The position numbers were made by a program, and so were the translations under genes. From Marinobacter zhanjiangensis (GTDB lineage: Bacteria; Pseudomonadota; Gammaproteobacteria; Pseudomonadales; Oleiphilaceae), in the NCBI RefSeq assembly GCF_014651935.1, contig NZ_BMXV01000004.1, forward strand, positions 310,001 to 374,000: a stretch of DNA of 64,000 nt. Direction: 5' to 3'. The first letter of the stretch is position 1. Each line of letters begins with the position of its first letter. Below, one piece after another: positions 35,122-46,279 of the stretch. The notes below the pieces were generated by a model that made no database searches, was not told where the DNA came from, and worked only from the letters and a program-made list of their open reading frames with translations.

Positions 35122-36414
35122 TCAATTGCTGCCGGATTCGCGGACGATCGCGCGGTAGGCGATGTCCTTGCGGCAGAACACACCGTCCCAGTGAATGCGT
35201 CCGGCCAGCCCGTAGGCTCTTTGCTGGGCCTCGGTTACCGTGTTGCCCAGCGCCGTCGCACACAGCACGCGGCCACCGTTGGTGATCACTTGCTCACCCT
35301 GCATGCGGGTGCCGGCGTGGAAGACTTTTTCGCCATCGGTTTCCGTCTGCGGGAGTCCGGTAATGGCATCGCCCTTGTTATAGCTACCGGGATAGCCCCC
35401 GGCGGCCAGCACCACGCCCACCGCGGCGCGATCGTCCCAGCGGGAGTCGCACTGATCGAGCCGGCCATCAATCGCGGCATTGCACAGCTCGACCAGGTCC
35501 GACTGCATGCGCAGCATGATGGGCTGGGTTTCCGGGTCGCCGAAGCGGCAGTTGAATTCAATCACCTTGGGTGCGCCGCTGTCGTCGATCATCAGGCCGG
35601 CGTAGAGGAAGCCCCTGTAGGGGTGGCCTTCCGCCGCCATGCCCCGGACCGTCGGGTAGATGACCTCGTCCATAACGCGCTGGTGCACATCGGCGGTGAC
35701 CACCGGTGCGGGAGAGTAAGCACCCATGCCACCCGTGTTGGGCCCGGTGTCGCCGTCACCGACCCGCTTGTAGTCCTGGGAGGTGGCCATGGGCGCCACA
35801 TGCTCACCGTCCACCACGACGATAAAGCTGGCTTCCTCGCCGTCCAGGAATTCCTCGATCACTACCCGGCTGCCGGCATCGCCGAAGGCATTGCCCGCCA
35901 GCATGTCACGGATCGCCGCTTCTGCCTCCTCCAGGGTCATGGCAACGATCACGCCCTTGCCTGCAGCCAGGCCATCGGCCTTGACCACGATAGGGGCGCC
36001 CTGTTCACGGACATAGGTCAGGGCCTGGTCAACATCGGTGAAGTTGGCGTAGGCGGCGGTGGGAATCCGGTGGCGCGCCAGGAAGTCCTTGGTGAAGGCC
36101 TTGGAGCCTTCCAGCTGGGCGGCTCCCTCGGTGGGGCCGAACACCCGCAGGTTACGGGCTTCGAACCGGTCCACAATGCCCGCCACCAGGGGCGCTTCCG
36201 GACCGACAATGGTCAGGCCGACGTCGTGGGTGGCGGCGAAGTCGGCCAGCGCGTCCAGCTCCATGACATCGATGGATACGTTCTCCAGGCGTGGTTCCAG
36301 GGCGGTACCGGCATTGCCCGGGGCCACGAACACCCGGTCGGCGTGCGGTGACCGGGCGGCCTTCCAGGCCAGGGCGTGTTCGCGACCGCCGTTGCCAATA
36401 ATCAGGATGTTCAT
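35122..36414 (-). CDS. purD: Phosphoribosylamine-glycine ligase
   Basis: 430 residues, an ATP-grasp enzyme: MNILIIGNGGREHALAWKAA, VKADGLAAGKGVIVAMTLEEA, VIEEFLDGEEASFIV, DYKRVGDGDTGPNTGGMGAYSPAP and EFNCRFGDPETQPIMLRM. It is the second step of purine synthesis. It follows purH by 26 bp, the usual gammaproteobacterial purHD pair. Confidence 0.97.
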   Translation of the reverse strand: MNILIIGNGGREHALAWKAARSPHADRVFVAPGNAGTALEPRLENVSIDVMELDALADFAATHDVGLTIVGPEAPLVAGIVDRFEARNLRVFGPTEGAAQLEGSKAFTKDFLARHRIPTAAYANFTDVDQALTYVREQGAPIVVKADGLAAGKGVIVAMTLEEAEAAIRDMLAGNAFGDAGSRVVIEEFLDGEEASFIVVVDGEHVAPMATSQDYKRVGDGDTGPNTGGMGAYSPAPVVTADVHQRVMDEVIYPTVRGMAAEGHPYRGFLYAGLMIDDSGAPKVIEFNCRFGDPETQPIMLRMQSDLVELCNAAIDGRLDQCDSRWDDRAAVGVVLAAGGYPGSYNKGDAITGLPQTETDGEKVFHAGTRMQGEQVITNGGRVLCATALGNTVTEAQQRAYGLAGRIHWDGVFCRKDIAYRAIVRESGSN

Positions 36415-36440
36415 ATTGTTCTGTCCTTTAATGGCCGAAT

Positions 36441-38021
36441 TTAGTGGCGGAAATGGCGCATGCCGGTGAACACCATGGTAATGCCGTGCTCGTTGGCGGC
36501 ATCGATCACTTCCTGGTCCCGCATCGAACCGCCGGGCTGGATCACTGCCGTAATACCGGCTTCGGCGGCGGCGTCGATACCGTCGCGGAACGGGAAGAAG
36601 GCGTCGGAGGCCATCACCGAACCCTTTACCTCCAGGTTCTCGTCTGCGGCCTTGATGCCGGCAATTTTCGCGCTGTAAACGCGGCTCATCTGGCCGGCAC
36701 CAACGCCGATGGTGCGACCGGCACGGGCATAGACAATGGCGTTGGACTTGACGTACTTGGCCACTTCCCAGGCAAACAGCAGGTCGTTCAGCTCGTCCTC
36801 GGAAGGCTGGCGCTCGGTGACCACCTTGACGTCGTCCATGGCGACCATGCCCAGGTCCCGTTCCTGTACCAGCAGGCCACCGGTCACCCGCTTGAAGTCC
36901 ATGGTCTGTACTCGCTCACTGTCGAACTCACCGCAGGCCAGCAGGCGCACATTCTTCTTGGCGGCCACCAGTTCCACGGCCTCGGGGGCGATGGTGGGGG
37001 CGATAATCACCTCTACGAACTGGCGGTCGATAATGGCCTGGGCGGTTTCGCTGTCCAGTTCCCGGTTGAAGGCAATGATGCCGCCGAAGGCAGAGGTAGG
37101 ATCGGTGGCAAAGGCCAGGTCATAGGCCTGGCGGATGTCGGCACCGATGGCCACGCCGCACGGGTTGGCGTGCTTGACGATGACGCAGGCCGGGTCGGCA
37201 AACGGCTTGACGCATTCCAGGGCGGCATCGGTATCGGCCACGTTGTTGTAGGACAGCTCCTTGCCCTGCAGCTGTCTGGCGGTAGCCACGCAGGCCTCCC
37301 GGGGCGAACGCTCGGTGTAGAATGCGGCGCGTTGGTGGGGGTTCTCGCCGTAGCGCATGTCCTGCACCTTCACGAACTGGCTATTGAAGGTGCGGGGGAA
37401 GTCGGCATTGTCGTTGTCCGCTGTGCGCCCGCCCAGGTAGTTGGCAATGGCGCCATCGTAGCCGGCGGTGTGCTCGAAGGCTTTGACCGCCAGGTCGAAG
37501 CGGGTGGCATGGGTCAGATGGCCGTCATTGTCTGCCAGCTCGTTCAGTACCCGGCTGTAGTCGGAGGCGTTGACCACAATCGCCACATCATTGTGATTCT
37601 TGGCCGCGGCGCGAACCATAGTGGGGCCGCCGATATCGATGTTCTCGATGGCGGTGGCCAGGTCGCAGTCCGGGTTGGCCACGGTGTCCTCGAACGGGTA
37701 GAGGTTGACCACCACCATGTCGATAGGGTCGATGCCATGCTCGCCCATGATGGCGTCATCGGTGCCCCGGCGCCCGAGAATGCCGCCGTGGATCTTCGGG
37801 TGCAAAGTCTTGACCCGGCCATCCATCATTTCCGGGAAGCCGGTGTAGTCGCTGACTTCGGTGACCGGGACCTGGTTTTCCTTCAGCAGGCGGAAGGTGC
37901 CGCCGGTGGAGAGGAGTTCAACGCCGGCTTCGGTCAGTTTGCGACCGAATTCCACAATGCCGGTCTTGTCGGAAACGCTGATCAGGGCGCGACGAACAGG
38001 AGTGCTTGACGGTTGTGCCAT
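36441..38021 (-). CDS. purH: Bifunctional AICAR transformylase / IMP cyclohydrolase
   Basis: 526 residues. The N-terminal MGS-like cyclohydrolase domain ([52 protein letters not shown]) precedes the transformylase domain ([53 protein letters not shown]). It carries out the last two steps of IMP synthesis. It lies between fis and purD on the same strand. Confidence 0.97.
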   Translation of the reverse strand: MAQPSSTPVRRALISVSDKTGIVEFGRKLTEAGVELLSTGGTFRLLKENQVPVTEVSDYTGFPEMMDGRVKTLHPKIHGGILGRRGTDDAIMGEHGIDPIDMVVVNLYPFEDTVANPDCDLATAIENIDIGGPTMVRAAAKNHNDVAIVVNASDYSRVLNELADNDGHLTHATRFDLAVKAFEHTAGYDGAIANYLGGRTADNDNADFPRTFNSQFVKVQDMRYGENPHQRAAFYTERSPREACVATARQLQGKELSYNNVADTDAALECVKPFADPACVIVKHANPCGVAIGADIRQAYDLAFATDPTSAFGGIIAFNRELDSETAQAIIDRQFVEVIIAPTIAPEAVELVAAKKNVRLLACGEFDSERVQTMDFKRVTGGLLVQERDLGMVAMDDVKVVTERQPSEDELNDLLFAWEVAKYVKSNAIVYARAGRTIGVGAGQMSRVYSAKIAGIKAADENLEVKGSVMASDAFFPFRDGIDAAAEAGITAVIQPGGSMRDQEVIDAANEHGITMVFTGMRHFRH

Positions 38022-38045
38022 TTTCGATGCCTTCTTGAAACAGGA

Positions 38046-38076
38046 AAGGCCTCGCGAAATGATTCCGGGAGGCCTT
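38046..38076 (-). terminator. Hairpin between fis and purH
   Basis: AAGGCCTC (38046-38053) and GAGGCCTT (38069-38076) form a perfect 8-bp stem with a 15-base loop. The T-run on the minus strand is poor. It may weaken readthrough from fis into purH. Confidence 0.4.
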
Positions 38077-38091
38077 GGGAAATCCAGTTGA

Positions 38092-38409
38092 TTATAGCAG
38101 ACCGTACTGCTTCAGCTTCTTTCGCAGCGTACCGCGATTGAGCCCAAGCATGGTGGAGGCCTTGGTCTGGTTGTTGCGGGTGTATTTCATCACCTGTTCC
38201 AGAAGGGGGGCTTCCACCTCCGACAATACCAGCTGGTAAACCTCCGTGACGGGGGCGCCGTCAAGCTGGGCGAAATAGTTTTTCAGGGCCACTTCGACGC
38301 TGTCGCGCAGGGTAACCGAGTTACCGGTGCTGCTGACAGTCTGCAGAGTGGGCTGATCGTCGTTGGCGGAAGGCGCCAGGTTGTCGTTTGCCAGGGTTTC
38401 AGCGCTCAT
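38092..38409 (-). CDS. fis: DNA-binding protein Fis
   Basis: 105 residues from the ATG at 38409, which overlaps the dusB stop by 4 bp (ATGA). The C-terminal helix-turn-helix [20 protein letters not shown] is nearly identical to E. coli Fis, and the beta-hairpin/dimer region is in [22 protein letters not shown] nucleoid protein that activates rRNA and other growth-linked promoters. Conserved dusB-fis operon. Confidence 0.97.
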   Translation of the reverse strand: MSAETLANDNLAPSANDDQPTLQTVSSTGNSVTLRDSVEVALKNYFAQLDGAPVTEVYQLVLSEVEAPLLEQVMKYTRNNQTKASTMLGLNRGTLRKKLKQYGLL

Positions 38410-39404
38410 GCTGCGAATACCTCTCCATTTCGTAAGGCTGCAAAATACTGTTGGATACTGTCGGACTGTGCCGTGGCACATTCCAGCGTATTGAAACGCT
38501 TTCTGAACTGTTTGCCGGCATCATGGGACTGCAGGTACCAGCCCACATGCTTGCGGGCGATGCGAACGCCCATGGGGTCACCATAAAAGAGATGCAGCTG
38601 CTCCAGGTGCTCCAGCAGAATGCTTTCCACCTCGTCCAGGGGTGGCGGCGTTGCCGGTCTGCCGGTTTCCAGAAACTCCAGGACTTCCCGGAAGATCCAC
38701 GGACGCCCCTGCGCCCCCCGGCCAATCAGCAGGCCGTCGGCGCCGGTATACCGCAACACGTCCCGTGCCTTGCCGGGGCTGGTGATGTCGCCGTTGGCGA
38801 ACACCGGAATGCCGACGGCGGACTTCACCGCGGCGATGGTGTCGTACTCCGCCTCGCCCTTGTAGGCGTCCGCCCGCGTGCGGCCATGAACGGCCAGCGC
38901 CTGTATGCCCGCCTCTTCGGCCATGCGGGCAATGGTGACCGCATTACGGTTGTCACGGTCCCAGCCAGTGCGCATCTTCAGGGTGACGGGAACGTTCACC
39001 GCCCGCACCACGGCATGCAGGATGTCCTTTACCAGGGCCTCATCCTTCATCAACGCGGAACCGGAGGCCTTGTTGCAGACTTTCTTGGCCGGGCATCCCA
39101 TGTTGATGTCGATGATCTGCGCACCGTGTTCGGCGTTCATGCGGGCGGCATTGGCCAGCATGTCGGCGTCACCGCCGGCAATCTGCACCGAGCGAGGCTC
39201 CGGCTCACCGGTATGGTCCAGTCGCAGGCGCGACTTGCGGGTATGCCACAGTGACGAGTCGGCAATCACCATCTCGGACACCGCCAGACCCGCACCCATG
39301 CGACGGCACAGTTGCCGGAAGGGGCGGTCTGTCACACCGGCCATGGGCGCGACCACCAGCGAGTTGGGCAGGGTGTAGGGCCCGATCTTCACCGTGGGCA
39401 GCAT
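38406..39404 (-). CDS. dusB: tRNA-dihydrouridine synthase B
   Basis: 332 residues from the ATG at 39404 ([29 protein letters not shown]); a GTG/ATG frame to 39452 is possible but less likely. The FMN-binding TIM barrel shows [19 protein letters not shown] with the catalytic Cys, [29 protein letters not shown] and [11 protein letters not shown]. It reduces uridine in the D-loop of tRNA. Translationally coupled to fis. Confidence 0.96.
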   Translation of the reverse strand: MLPTVKIGPYTLPNSLVVAPMAGVTDRPFRQLCRRMGAGLAVSEMVIADSSLWHTRKSRLRLDHTGEPEPRSVQIAGGDADMLANAARMNAEHGAQIIDINMGCPAKKVCNKASGSALMKDEALVKDILHAVVRAVNVPVTLKMRTGWDRDNRNAVTIARMAEEAGIQALAVHGRTRADAYKGEAEYDTIAAVKSAVGIPVFANGDITSPGKARDVLRYTGADGLLIGRGAQGRPWIFREVLEFLETGRPATPPPLDEVESILLEHLEQLHLFYGDPMGVRIARKHVGWYLQSHDAGKQFRKRFNTLECATAQSDSIQQYFAALRNGEVFAA

Positions 39405-39641
39405 ACGTCTGTGTCCGTTGTCGGTTTCCGGAGGTCCGTCTGAAACTACCATACCTCACCGGCGAACTCCTGACTGTGGAGTCTGTCAGCAATGGGCGGT
39501 CATTTCAGGGGGCGACAATGATACCGCCGGGTGAGAGGCTATTGAAGGCCGTGAGGGCGTAAAAAACTGATTATTTTTCGTTCTTTCTGGTTGACTTTTG
39601 TGCGGCCTGCTGTCCATCGCAGCGGATTGATGCCGGTCGCT

Positions 39642-40889
39642 TCATGAGTCATTGCCGCGGTTAACGAAGCGAAGATTATAGTTAACCGCATCCCGGCCGG
39701 GGTCACGGATACTGATGGCGATCCGCACTGGCGTGCCCGGTGGCATGGTGCTCAGATCGGTGCCTTCACCTTCCAGGTAATCTTCCGGCGGGAAAATACT
39801 CTGGGCCACCACATCGCCGTTCAGGTTCGAGAAGGTGAGTGCAATGGACGGAAACGGTTGTTCGAACTCGGCCTGGTTGATGATCACGGCATCCACCAGC
39901 AGGGCACTGCGGTTTTCCGGATCGGTACGCACCACCAGCTTGCGGCTTTGTATGCGGTCCATGGCGACCAGTGGTTCAAGTTCGCAACCGGCGTATTCGC
40001 AGGCCTTTTCGTACCAGGGGCGCAGTTCCGGAATGGCCGCCAGACGGTCGAACTGGAACCAGGCCACCTGGGACACCAGCCCGGCAATCAGGGCCAGCAC
40101 TACCAGGGTCCACAGCGCGCCCCGCAAACCCCCGCCCTTGCGGGAATGAACCGCTACCGGCTCCCGGGAGAGCTGTTCATAGGGCGAGAAATCATCCAGT
40201 GGCGGGAAGGTGCCGCCAGTAGTGGCGTCTTGCCGGCGGGCCGGGCCTGCCGGCGCCTCCTCCGGCGGTGGTGCCGCGGTGATTTCCGTCAGCTCCAGGT
40301 CGTCGGTGGATTGAGGCGCGTCGTGCCGGGTCGGTTCGGGCTCCCCGGCAGAGTGTTCCGGCTCGGGCGGTCGCCGGGTCGGCGTGGGTGTCTGTCCTGC
40401 CGGCGCCCGGGGTTCTTCGTTCCTGTTGGCCGGGTGGCTGTCAGAAGCGGCTCTGGGCGGCGCATCAGGGAACTCTTCCTGCAGCATGGCCTCGGCCCAG
40501 CTTTCGTCAACGTCTTCCGTGTCCTCGTCATCGCCCATGCCGGGGCCTTCGCCAGGGGCTCCCCCATCCCGGAAGCTGTCACTGAGCTCCTCATCGGCGA
40601 AGCCCGCTTTTTGCCCGGCGTAGTGACCTTCGACGGCGTCTTCCTCGGGGTTGTCCTCGAAGATGATGTCGTCGTCAGGGTCGGCGGCGCTGAAGCTCTC
40701 GTAGGACTCCGTCTCGTCGGAAGGCATACCATTGTCCGTGCCGGTATCGGCGTGAGCGCGGGCATCGAACACTTCCATGCAGTGGCCACAACGTACCTTA
40801 CCGTTGGCTACGGCCAGCTGCTCATCCGTCACCCGGAAGCGGGTGTCGCAGTGTGGGCAGCGTGTCAACAGACTGGAGGTATCGGCCAT
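39642..40889 (-). CDS. Zinc-ribbon and DUF3426 membrane protein
   Basis: 415 residues. An N-terminal MJ0042-type zinc ribbon with C11, C14, C34 and C37 (RCPHC...RCGHC). A long acidic, Pro-rich disordered region (about 45-245). One membrane helix (LWTLVVLALIAGLVSQVAWF, about 263-283). A C-terminal DUF3426 domain (VRTDPENRSALLVDAVIINQ, PFPSIALTFSNLNGDVVAQS). The family is routinely found between prmA and dusB-fis in gammaproteobacteria, as here. Function unknown. Confidence 0.88.
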   Translation of the reverse strand: MADTSSLLTRCPHCDTRFRVTDEQLAVANGKVRCGHCMEVFDARAHADTGTDNGMPSDETESYESFSAADPDDDIIFEDNPEEDAVEGHYAGQKAGFADEELSDSFRDGGAPGEGPGMGDDEDTEDVDESWAEAMLQEEFPDAPPRAASDSHPANRNEEPRAPAGQTPTPTRRPPEPEHSAGEPEPTRHDAPQSTDDLELTEITAAPPPEEAPAGPARRQDATTGGTFPPLDDFSPYEQLSREPVAVHSRKGGGLRGALWTLVVLALIAGLVSQVAWFQFDRLAAIPELRPWYEKACEYAGCELEPLVAMDRIQSRKLVVRTDPENRSALLVDAVIINQAEFEQPFPSIALTFSNLNGDVVAQSIFPPEDYLEGEGTDLSTMPPGTPVRIAISIRDPGRDAVNYNLRFVNRGNDS

Positions 40890-40946
40890 CCCTAAATCCT
40901 GTAAGGTGTCAGACGTTCAGCAGTGTAAACACACACAGGTTGCTCG

Positions 40947-41843
40947 TCATCCGTCAATGCGGCGACCTGTGAGGCGTATCCATTCTTCCCGCTGTTCCGG
41001 CTCATCCATGATGAACCAGGGCTCGTAGGCGGCCATAACCTCCCGCGCCTGCTGCGCGAGGATGCCGGACAGGACCAGGTGTCCACCGGGGCTGACCCTG
41101 GTGGCCAGAGTCGGCGCCAGTTCCACCAGAGGGCCCGCCAGGATGTTGGCCAGCAGGATGTCCGCCCGCGTATCCGGATCGTCTCCTGGCAGGTACAGGT
41201 CAAGGCGGGCATCCTCAACCTGGTTGCGGCGGGCGTTGTCGCGGCTGGCCTCCAGGGCCTGGGCGTCGGTGTCCACGCCAATGGCATGGTCGGCTCCCAG
41301 CAGTAATGCCGCCAGTGCCAATATGCCCGACCCGCAACCATAGTCGATGACCTGCCGTCCCTCCACCTCGGCACCATCGAGCCACTCCAGGCACAGGGCA
41401 GTGGTGGGATGGGTGCCGGTGCCGAAGGCCAGGCCCGGATCCAGCAGCAGGTTGGCGGCCTCCGGATCGGGGGCGTCGTGCCAGCTGGGTACGATCCACA
41501 GGCGCCGGCCGAACCTCAGGGGCGTGAAATCGTCCATCCAGGCCCGTTCCCAGTCCTTGTCCTCCACCAGGGTGACGTCGATTTCCGCCAGTTCCTGCTG
41601 GGTCTGCTGGTGCCAGGCGTCACGAATGTCAGCGCAGATCCGGTCTATGTCCTGGTCGGCATCAAACAGGCCGGTGACCCGGGTGTCGCTCCACAGGGGC
41701 GTGGTGCCCGGGTCCGGCTCGAAGATGGGCTGATCGGCGGCGTCTTCCATGGTGACGGCATCGGCGCCCATCTCCATGAGAAGATCTTCCAGCTGATCCG
41801 CATTGTCCGGGTCAGCCGGAATCTGCAGTTGTATCCAGGGCAT
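40947..41843 (-). CDS. prmA: Ribosomal protein L11 methyltransferase
   Basis: 298 residues. The N-terminal substrate-recognition domain ([22 protein letters not shown]) precedes the methyltransferase domain with [41 protein letters not shown] and [17 protein letters not shown]. It trimethylates L11. It starts 1 bp after the accC stop, a common arrangement. Confidence 0.96.
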   Translation of the reverse strand: MPWIQLQIPADPDNADQLEDLLMEMGADAVTMEDAADQPIFEPDPGTTPLWSDTRVTGLFDADQDIDRICADIRDAWHQQTQQELAEIDVTLVEDKDWERAWMDDFTPLRFGRRLWIVPSWHDAPDPEAANLLLDPGLAFGTGTHPTTALCLEWLDGAEVEGRQVIDYGCGSGILALAALLLGADHAIGVDTDAQALEASRDNARRNQVEDARLDLYLPGDDPDTRADILLANILAGPLVELAPTLATRVSPGGHLVLSGILAQQAREVMAAYEPWFIMDEPEQREEWIRLTGRRIDG

Positions 41844-41844
41844 A

Positions 41845-43191
41845 TCAGTCCCGCATCAGCTTTTCGAGGTAGTGGATGGTGAAATCCACACTCTTGAAGC
41901 CGCCGTCCCTTACCAGGTTGCGGTGCAGGGACTGGTTGGTCTTGATGCCTTCCACCAGCAGTTCATCCAGGGCATTTTTCATGCGACGGCGGGCAATTTC
42001 CCGGTCATCGCCCCAGGTAATCAGTTTGGCCACCAGTGAATCATAGTAGGGCGGTACCGTATAGCCACTGTACAGGTGAGAATCCACCCGGATGCCATTG
42101 CCGCCGGGGGCATGGAAATGCTTCACCTTGCCGGGACTGGGCGCGAAGGTTTTCGGGTCTTCGGCGTTGATCCGGCATTCCAGGGCGTGGCCCGAAATGT
42201 GGATATCGTCCTGGCTGTATTGCAGCGGCAGGCCGCTGGCAATGCGAAGCTGTTCCCGGACGATATCAACGCCGGTGACCATTTCGGAAACCGGGTGCTC
42301 CACCTGGACCCGGGTGTTCATCTCGATGAAGTAGAAGGCGCCATCCTGGTACAGGAACTCAAAGGTGCCGGCACCGACGTAGCCGATCTCCTTGCAGGCG
42401 TCGACACAGGCCTTGAGGGTCTTTTTGCGGGCCTTGGGGTCAATATTCGGCGCCGGAGCTTCCTCGAGGATCTTCTGGTGACGGCGTTGCATGGAACAGT
42501 CGCGGTCGCCCAGATGAATGACGTTGCCGTGGGTGTCCGCCAGTACCTGAACTTCCACATGACGCGGGCGTTCCAGATACTTCTCCAGATACACGGTGGC
42601 GTCGCCGAAGGAGTTCTTGGCTTCGCTCTGGGTGACCTGAATCCCCTTCAGCAATGCGGCCTCGGAGTGAACCACCTGCATGCCGCGGCCACCGCCACCG
42701 GAGGCAGCCTTGATGATGACCGGGTAGCCAATTTCACGGGCGATACGGATTGTGCGCTCATCGTCGTTGTCGATGGGGCCGTCGGAGCCGGGCACAGTAG
42801 GCACACCAGCCTTGATCATCGCGCTGATTGCGGAGACCTTGTTGCCCATCAGCCGGATGGTCTCGGCGCGGGGGCCGATGAAGGTGAAGCCGCTTTTCTC
42901 GACCTGCTCGGCAAAATCGGCGTTTTCCGCCAGAAACCCGTAACCGGGGTGGATGCCCACACTGTCAGTCACTTCGGCGGCGCTGATGATGGTGGGAATG
43001 TTCAGGTAGCTGTCCGTGGCGCTGTTGGGGCCGATGCACACGGATTCGTCCGCCAGGCGCACGTGCATGAGGTCACGGTCGACCTGGGAGTGCACGGCAA
43101 CCGTCCGGATGCCCAGTTCCTTGCAGGCCCTGAGCACCCGCAGGGCTATCTCGCCGCGGTTGGCGATCAGAACTTTGTCAATCATGGCCAT
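41845..43191 (-). CDS. accC: Acetyl-CoA carboxylase, biotin carboxylase subunit
   Basis: 448 residues (E. coli 449). ATP-grasp fold: [83 protein letters not shown]. Carboxylates biotin on AccB using bicarbonate and ATP. AGGTGA lies 9 bp before the ATG at 43191. 20 bp after accB. Confidence 0.97.
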   Translation of the reverse strand: MAMIDKVLIANRGEIALRVLRACKELGIRTVAVHSQVDRDLMHVRLADESVCIGPNSATDSYLNIPTIISAAEVTDSVGIHPGYGFLAENADFAEQVEKSGFTFIGPRAETIRLMGNKVSAISAMIKAGVPTVPGSDGPIDNDDERTIRIAREIGYPVIIKAASGGGGRGMQVVHSEAALLKGIQVTQSEAKNSFGDATVYLEKYLERPRHVEVQVLADTHGNVIHLGDRDCSMQRRHQKILEEAPAPNIDPKARKKTLKACVDACKEIGYVGAGTFEFLYQDGAFYFIEMNTRVQVEHPVSEMVTGVDIVREQLRIASGLPLQYSQDDIHISGHALECRINAEDPKTFAPSPGKVKHFHAPGGNGIRVDSHLYSGYTVPPYYDSLVAKLITWGDDREIARRRMKNALDELLVEGIKTNQSLHRNLVRDGGFKSVDFTIHYLEKLMRD

Positions 43192-43211
43192 GATGTTATG
43201 TCACCTGTCGC

Positions 43212-43667
43212 TCAGGAAATGATTACCAGTGGCTGGTCGAATTCCACGGGCTGACCGTTCTCAACCAGGATTTCGGAGATGGTGCCGCTCTTGTCGGACT
43301 CGATCTGGTTCATCATCTTCATGGCTTCGACGATACAGATGACTTCGCCAGCCTTGACGGTCTGGCCCACCTCCACGAAGGATGCCGCAGTGGGTGATGG
43401 TGATCGGTAGAAGGTGCCCACCATGGGGGATTTGACCGCATGCCCTTTCGGAGCCTCGGGCTCGGCCGGCGCGGCCGGTTCCGGCGCTGGTGCCGGTGCA
43501 GGGGCCTGGTGCTGGGGCGCCGGCATGGGATAGTTGGCGTAGTTTACCGGGGCCTGCTCACGGCGGCGGGAGATGCGAACGGAGTCGTCACCCTCCTGAA
43601 TCTCCAGTTCTTCAACGTCGGATTCCTCGAGGAGTTCGATCAGCTTCTTTATTTTACGAATGTCCAT
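43212..43667 (-). CDS. accB: Biotin carboxyl carrier protein of acetyl-CoA carboxylase
   Basis: 151 residues from the ATG at 43667 ([26 protein letters not shown]). An Ala/Pro linker (about 45-72) leads to the biotinyl domain with the modified lysine in EAMKMMNQ and the thumb segment [15 protein letters not shown]. Upstream in-frame codons to 43949 run through aroQ and are not coding. It is the carrier for AccC and the transcarboxylase. Confidence 0.97.
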   Translation of the reverse strand: MDIRKIKKLIELLEESDVEELEIQEGDDSVRISRRREQAPVNYANYPMPAPQHQAPAPAPAPEPAAPAEPEAPKGHAVKSPMVGTFYRSPSPTAASFVEVGQTVKAGEVICIVEAMKMMNQIESDKSGTISEILVENGQPVEFDQPLVIIS

Positions 43668-43695
43668 GGTAGTCAACGTCCCGTGGTATCGGTGT

Positions 43696-44136
43696 TTATG
43701 AGTTGAGTTTTTGCAGGGCGGCGGCAAGCGCCAGATCGTAGCCCTGACTGCCAAGACCGCAGATAACGCCGTCGGCGATATCCGAGAAATAGGAGTGATG
43801 GCGGAACGGCTCCCGGGTGTGCACGTTGGACAGGTGCACCTCGATAAAGGGGATGCCGGAGGCCAGCACTGCGTCCCGCAGCGCCACACTGGTGTGGGTG
43901 AAGGCGGCGGGGTTGAAAACAAGATAGTCGATACCCTCGGCGCGGGCATCGTGCAGCCGTTCGATCAGTTCGTATTCGGCATTGGATTGCAGGTGCAGCA
44001 GATGGTGGCCCCGGTCCGACGCAGTGGCATGCAGCCGGTCATTGATGTCCTGCAGGGTCTCCCGGCCATAAACATCGGGTTCGCGGACGCCGAGCATGTT
44101 CAGGTTTGGTCCGTGGAGCACAAGAATGGTGGCCAT
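43696..44136 (-). CDS. aroQ: 3-dehydroquinate dehydratase, type II
   Basis: 146 residues from the ATG at 44136. Type II signatures: [20 protein letters not shown] with the catalytic Tyr23, [32 protein letters not shown] with the catalytic His and [17 protein letters not shown]. Third step of the shikimate pathway. First gene of the aroQ-accB-accC-prmA run; accB starts 28 bp after its stop. Confidence 0.96.
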   Translation of the reverse strand: MATILVLHGPNLNMLGVREPDVYGRETLQDINDRLHATASDRGHHLLHLQSNAEYELIERLHDARAEGIDYLVFNPAAFTHTSVALRDAVLASGIPFIEVHLSNVHTREPFRHHSYFSDIADGVICGLGSQGYDLALAAALQKLNS

Positions 44137-44419
44137 GATCGGTCTTGCCTTGCTTGTCTTTTGGGGAAATGCCGTATTTTGCCGTATTTTGTGCCCATAA
44201 TGCGTCGTGAATCCCGTTGGTTCAACAGTTTTTGACAAACGATCGTATGAATTCCGGGTCCGCCGCGGGATTTGTTGCGCCTGATGACATATTTTCGACG
44301 TTTGCAGGAGTTCCGTCCATAAGACTATGGTTTCATGGTTGGAAGCGCAAAGATGTCGCCCGGTTCGCAGCGGATGACGATACGGCCGGGCAAGTACGGT
44401 GAGGGTATCCGCCGACGGC

Positions 44420-46033
44420 TCAGTCGTCGGCGCCGATCACGCAGTTGCGACCGGACTCCTTGGCTTTGTACAGCGCCTCGTCCGCCCGCTCGCAAAAGGC
44501 GGAGGCCGGCTCTCCCTGCCAGGCAGCCACGCCACAACTGAAGGTAACGTGAAACTCCCGGTCACCGGCATTCTGGGTCAGCTCTGCAAAGCGCTCGCGA
44601 ATGTCGTTGATCACGGTGCGGGCATCGCTTTCCCGGGTATCCGGCATGATAACGGCAAACTCCTCACCCCCGTAGCGGCCGATATGGTCGGTCTTGCGCA
44701 GCCGCTGCTTGAGGAACATGGACAGGGCCCGCAGGATGCGGTCGCCTATGGGGTGGCCGAAGGTGTCGTTCACCTTCTTGAAGTAGTCCACGTCGATCAT
44801 GGCGAAACACAGGGGCTGGTCTTTCTGCTGCGTCTTTACGATCTCCTGTTCCAGCAGGTACAGAGTATGGGTGTGGTTGAACAGGCCGGTCAGGCTGTCG
44901 CGGATCATCAGCGCCAGCAGCGAACGGGCGCGCCGGCCGCGGTTGTGGATGGTAGCCACCAGGTGTTTCGGATCAATGGGCTTGGTGAGGAAGTCATCGC
45001 CCCCCAGGCTCATGGCATGCAGCTGCTTCTGGACATCGTCCTCGGCGGACAGGTAGATGATGGGCACGCTGTGGAAGCGATCCTGCTGGCGGATCACCCG
45101 GGCGATTTCCATGCCCGTGCAGCCGGGCATGTACATGTCGAGAATGATGATCTCCGGGTTGAACTCCTCCAGCGCGACAATGATCTGCATGGGATCGGTG
45201 ATGATGTGGGCGGTCATGCCCGCTTTCCTGAGCACCGTTTCCATGAACTTGGCCTGGGCTCGAGAGTCGTCCAGCACCAATACCCGGTAGGGTTCGACCG
45301 CGTTGTTGTGGGTGTAGGTCTCGATTTTCTCGATCAGCTGGCCCGGGTCCACCGCCGGGTAGAAGAACTCCTCGCCGCCACAGCGGGAAGCCCGCAGGCG
45401 GGTTTCAATGGTGCCATCCTCGTCGCTGACGAAGATGATGGGAATAGGGGTGTCGTGGCGCTGCTGCAGGGTTTCCACGGTGGCCAGGCCGTTGTCCGGC
45501 TGGCCGCCGAAGCCGATATCCATGAGGATGGTTTCGGGCTTGTGCAGGGCGCAGGCCTCCATCAGCTCGGCCGGGGTATCGAAGGCTTCCGCGCGGAAGC
45601 CGAAAAACTCCAGCTGACGGATCAGCCGGCTGGCCAGCTCATGATTGCTGAGTGCAACATAGACCGGTGTCTTGCGGTAGACCCGCGGCGGCTCACTGCT
45701 CTGGCGATCGGAACGGCGCTGGGTGCTCTGCTCCAGTGACATAACGGCCTCGCGCAGGGCCTGCAGGGCCTCGGCGTCCGGTGCCTGGTGCTCGGGCCAC
45801 TGCCGGATAGCTGCCATGATGGCCTTGCCGGCGTCGACATAGGCCGACATCTCGAAGCGGCCGGCATAGCGGGCCAGCTTGTCGGCAGCGGCGTTGAGAT
45901 CCTCCCGGAAGGGGGCGGAGGCCGGGGGATCCGCGTGAATCTTCTGCCAGGTGTCCAGAACGACGCGGGCCTGATTGGTGACCCGGCGGGCGAAATGCTG
46001 TCGCAGTTTTTCTTTCTGGGACTCGTCAGTCAT
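44420..46033 (-). CDS. Two-receiver diguanylate cyclase
   Basis: 537 residues. The N-terminal helical segment (about 1-100) looks like an Hpt domain in which the phospho-histidine is replaced by D51 ([14 protein letters not shown]). Two receivers follow: the first with ILMDIGF, the second with VLVLDDS, the phospho-Asp in [10 protein letters not shown] and the conserved Lys in FLTKPID. The GGDEF domain has the active site RYGGEEFAV and starts [17 protein letters not shown]. It should make c-di-GMP on phosphorylation. It diverges from the LapD-like gene across 246 bp. Its kinase is unknown. Confidence 0.92.
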   Translation of the reverse strand: MTDESQKEKLRQHFARRVTNQARVVLDTWQKIHADPPASAPFREDLNAAADKLARYAGRFEMSAYVDAGKAIMAAIRQWPEHQAPDAEALQALREAVMSLEQSTQRRSDRQSSEPPRVYRKTPVYVALSNHELASRLIRQLEFFGFRAEAFDTPAELMEACALHKPETILMDIGFGGQPDNGLATVETLQQRHDTPIPIIFVSDEDGTIETRLRASRCGGEEFFYPAVDPGQLIEKIETYTHNNAVEPYRVLVLDDSRAQAKFMETVLRKAGMTAHIITDPMQIIVALEEFNPEIIILDMYMPGCTGMEIARVIRQQDRFHSVPIIYLSAEDDVQKQLHAMSLGGDDFLTKPIDPKHLVATIHNRGRRARSLLALMIRDSLTGLFNHTHTLYLLEQEIVKTQQKDQPLCFAMIDVDYFKKVNDTFGHPIGDRILRALSMFLKQRLRKTDHIGRYGGEEFAVIMPDTRESDARTVINDIRERFAELTQNAGDREFHVTFSCGVAAWQGEPASAFCERADEALYKAKESGRNCVIGADD

Positions 46034-46279
46034 GGTGGTGTCAATCTGTCCTGTCCTGGTTGTTCTGGGGTGCCTTCAGAATGTGGAAAGTCCGATGGCC
46101 GGGACCTTGCCCCATTTGTGCGGCACCTTTTCTTCGGGATTGCAGGATGTCTTTGTTGCTGCAGTCTATAGTGTTTGTAACCGAAGACGCAGGCAGCGAA
46201 CTGTAAATCTTTGTGAACCTGAGACGTGGGTACGATCCGGGGCCGGTTTTCGGTAGTTGATACGTCGCAAACTCAAGGT

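Noticed and set aside
36444..38009. 521-codon open frame antisense to purH
   Set aside because: Mirror of purH codon bias with no recognisable domain or ribosome binding site.
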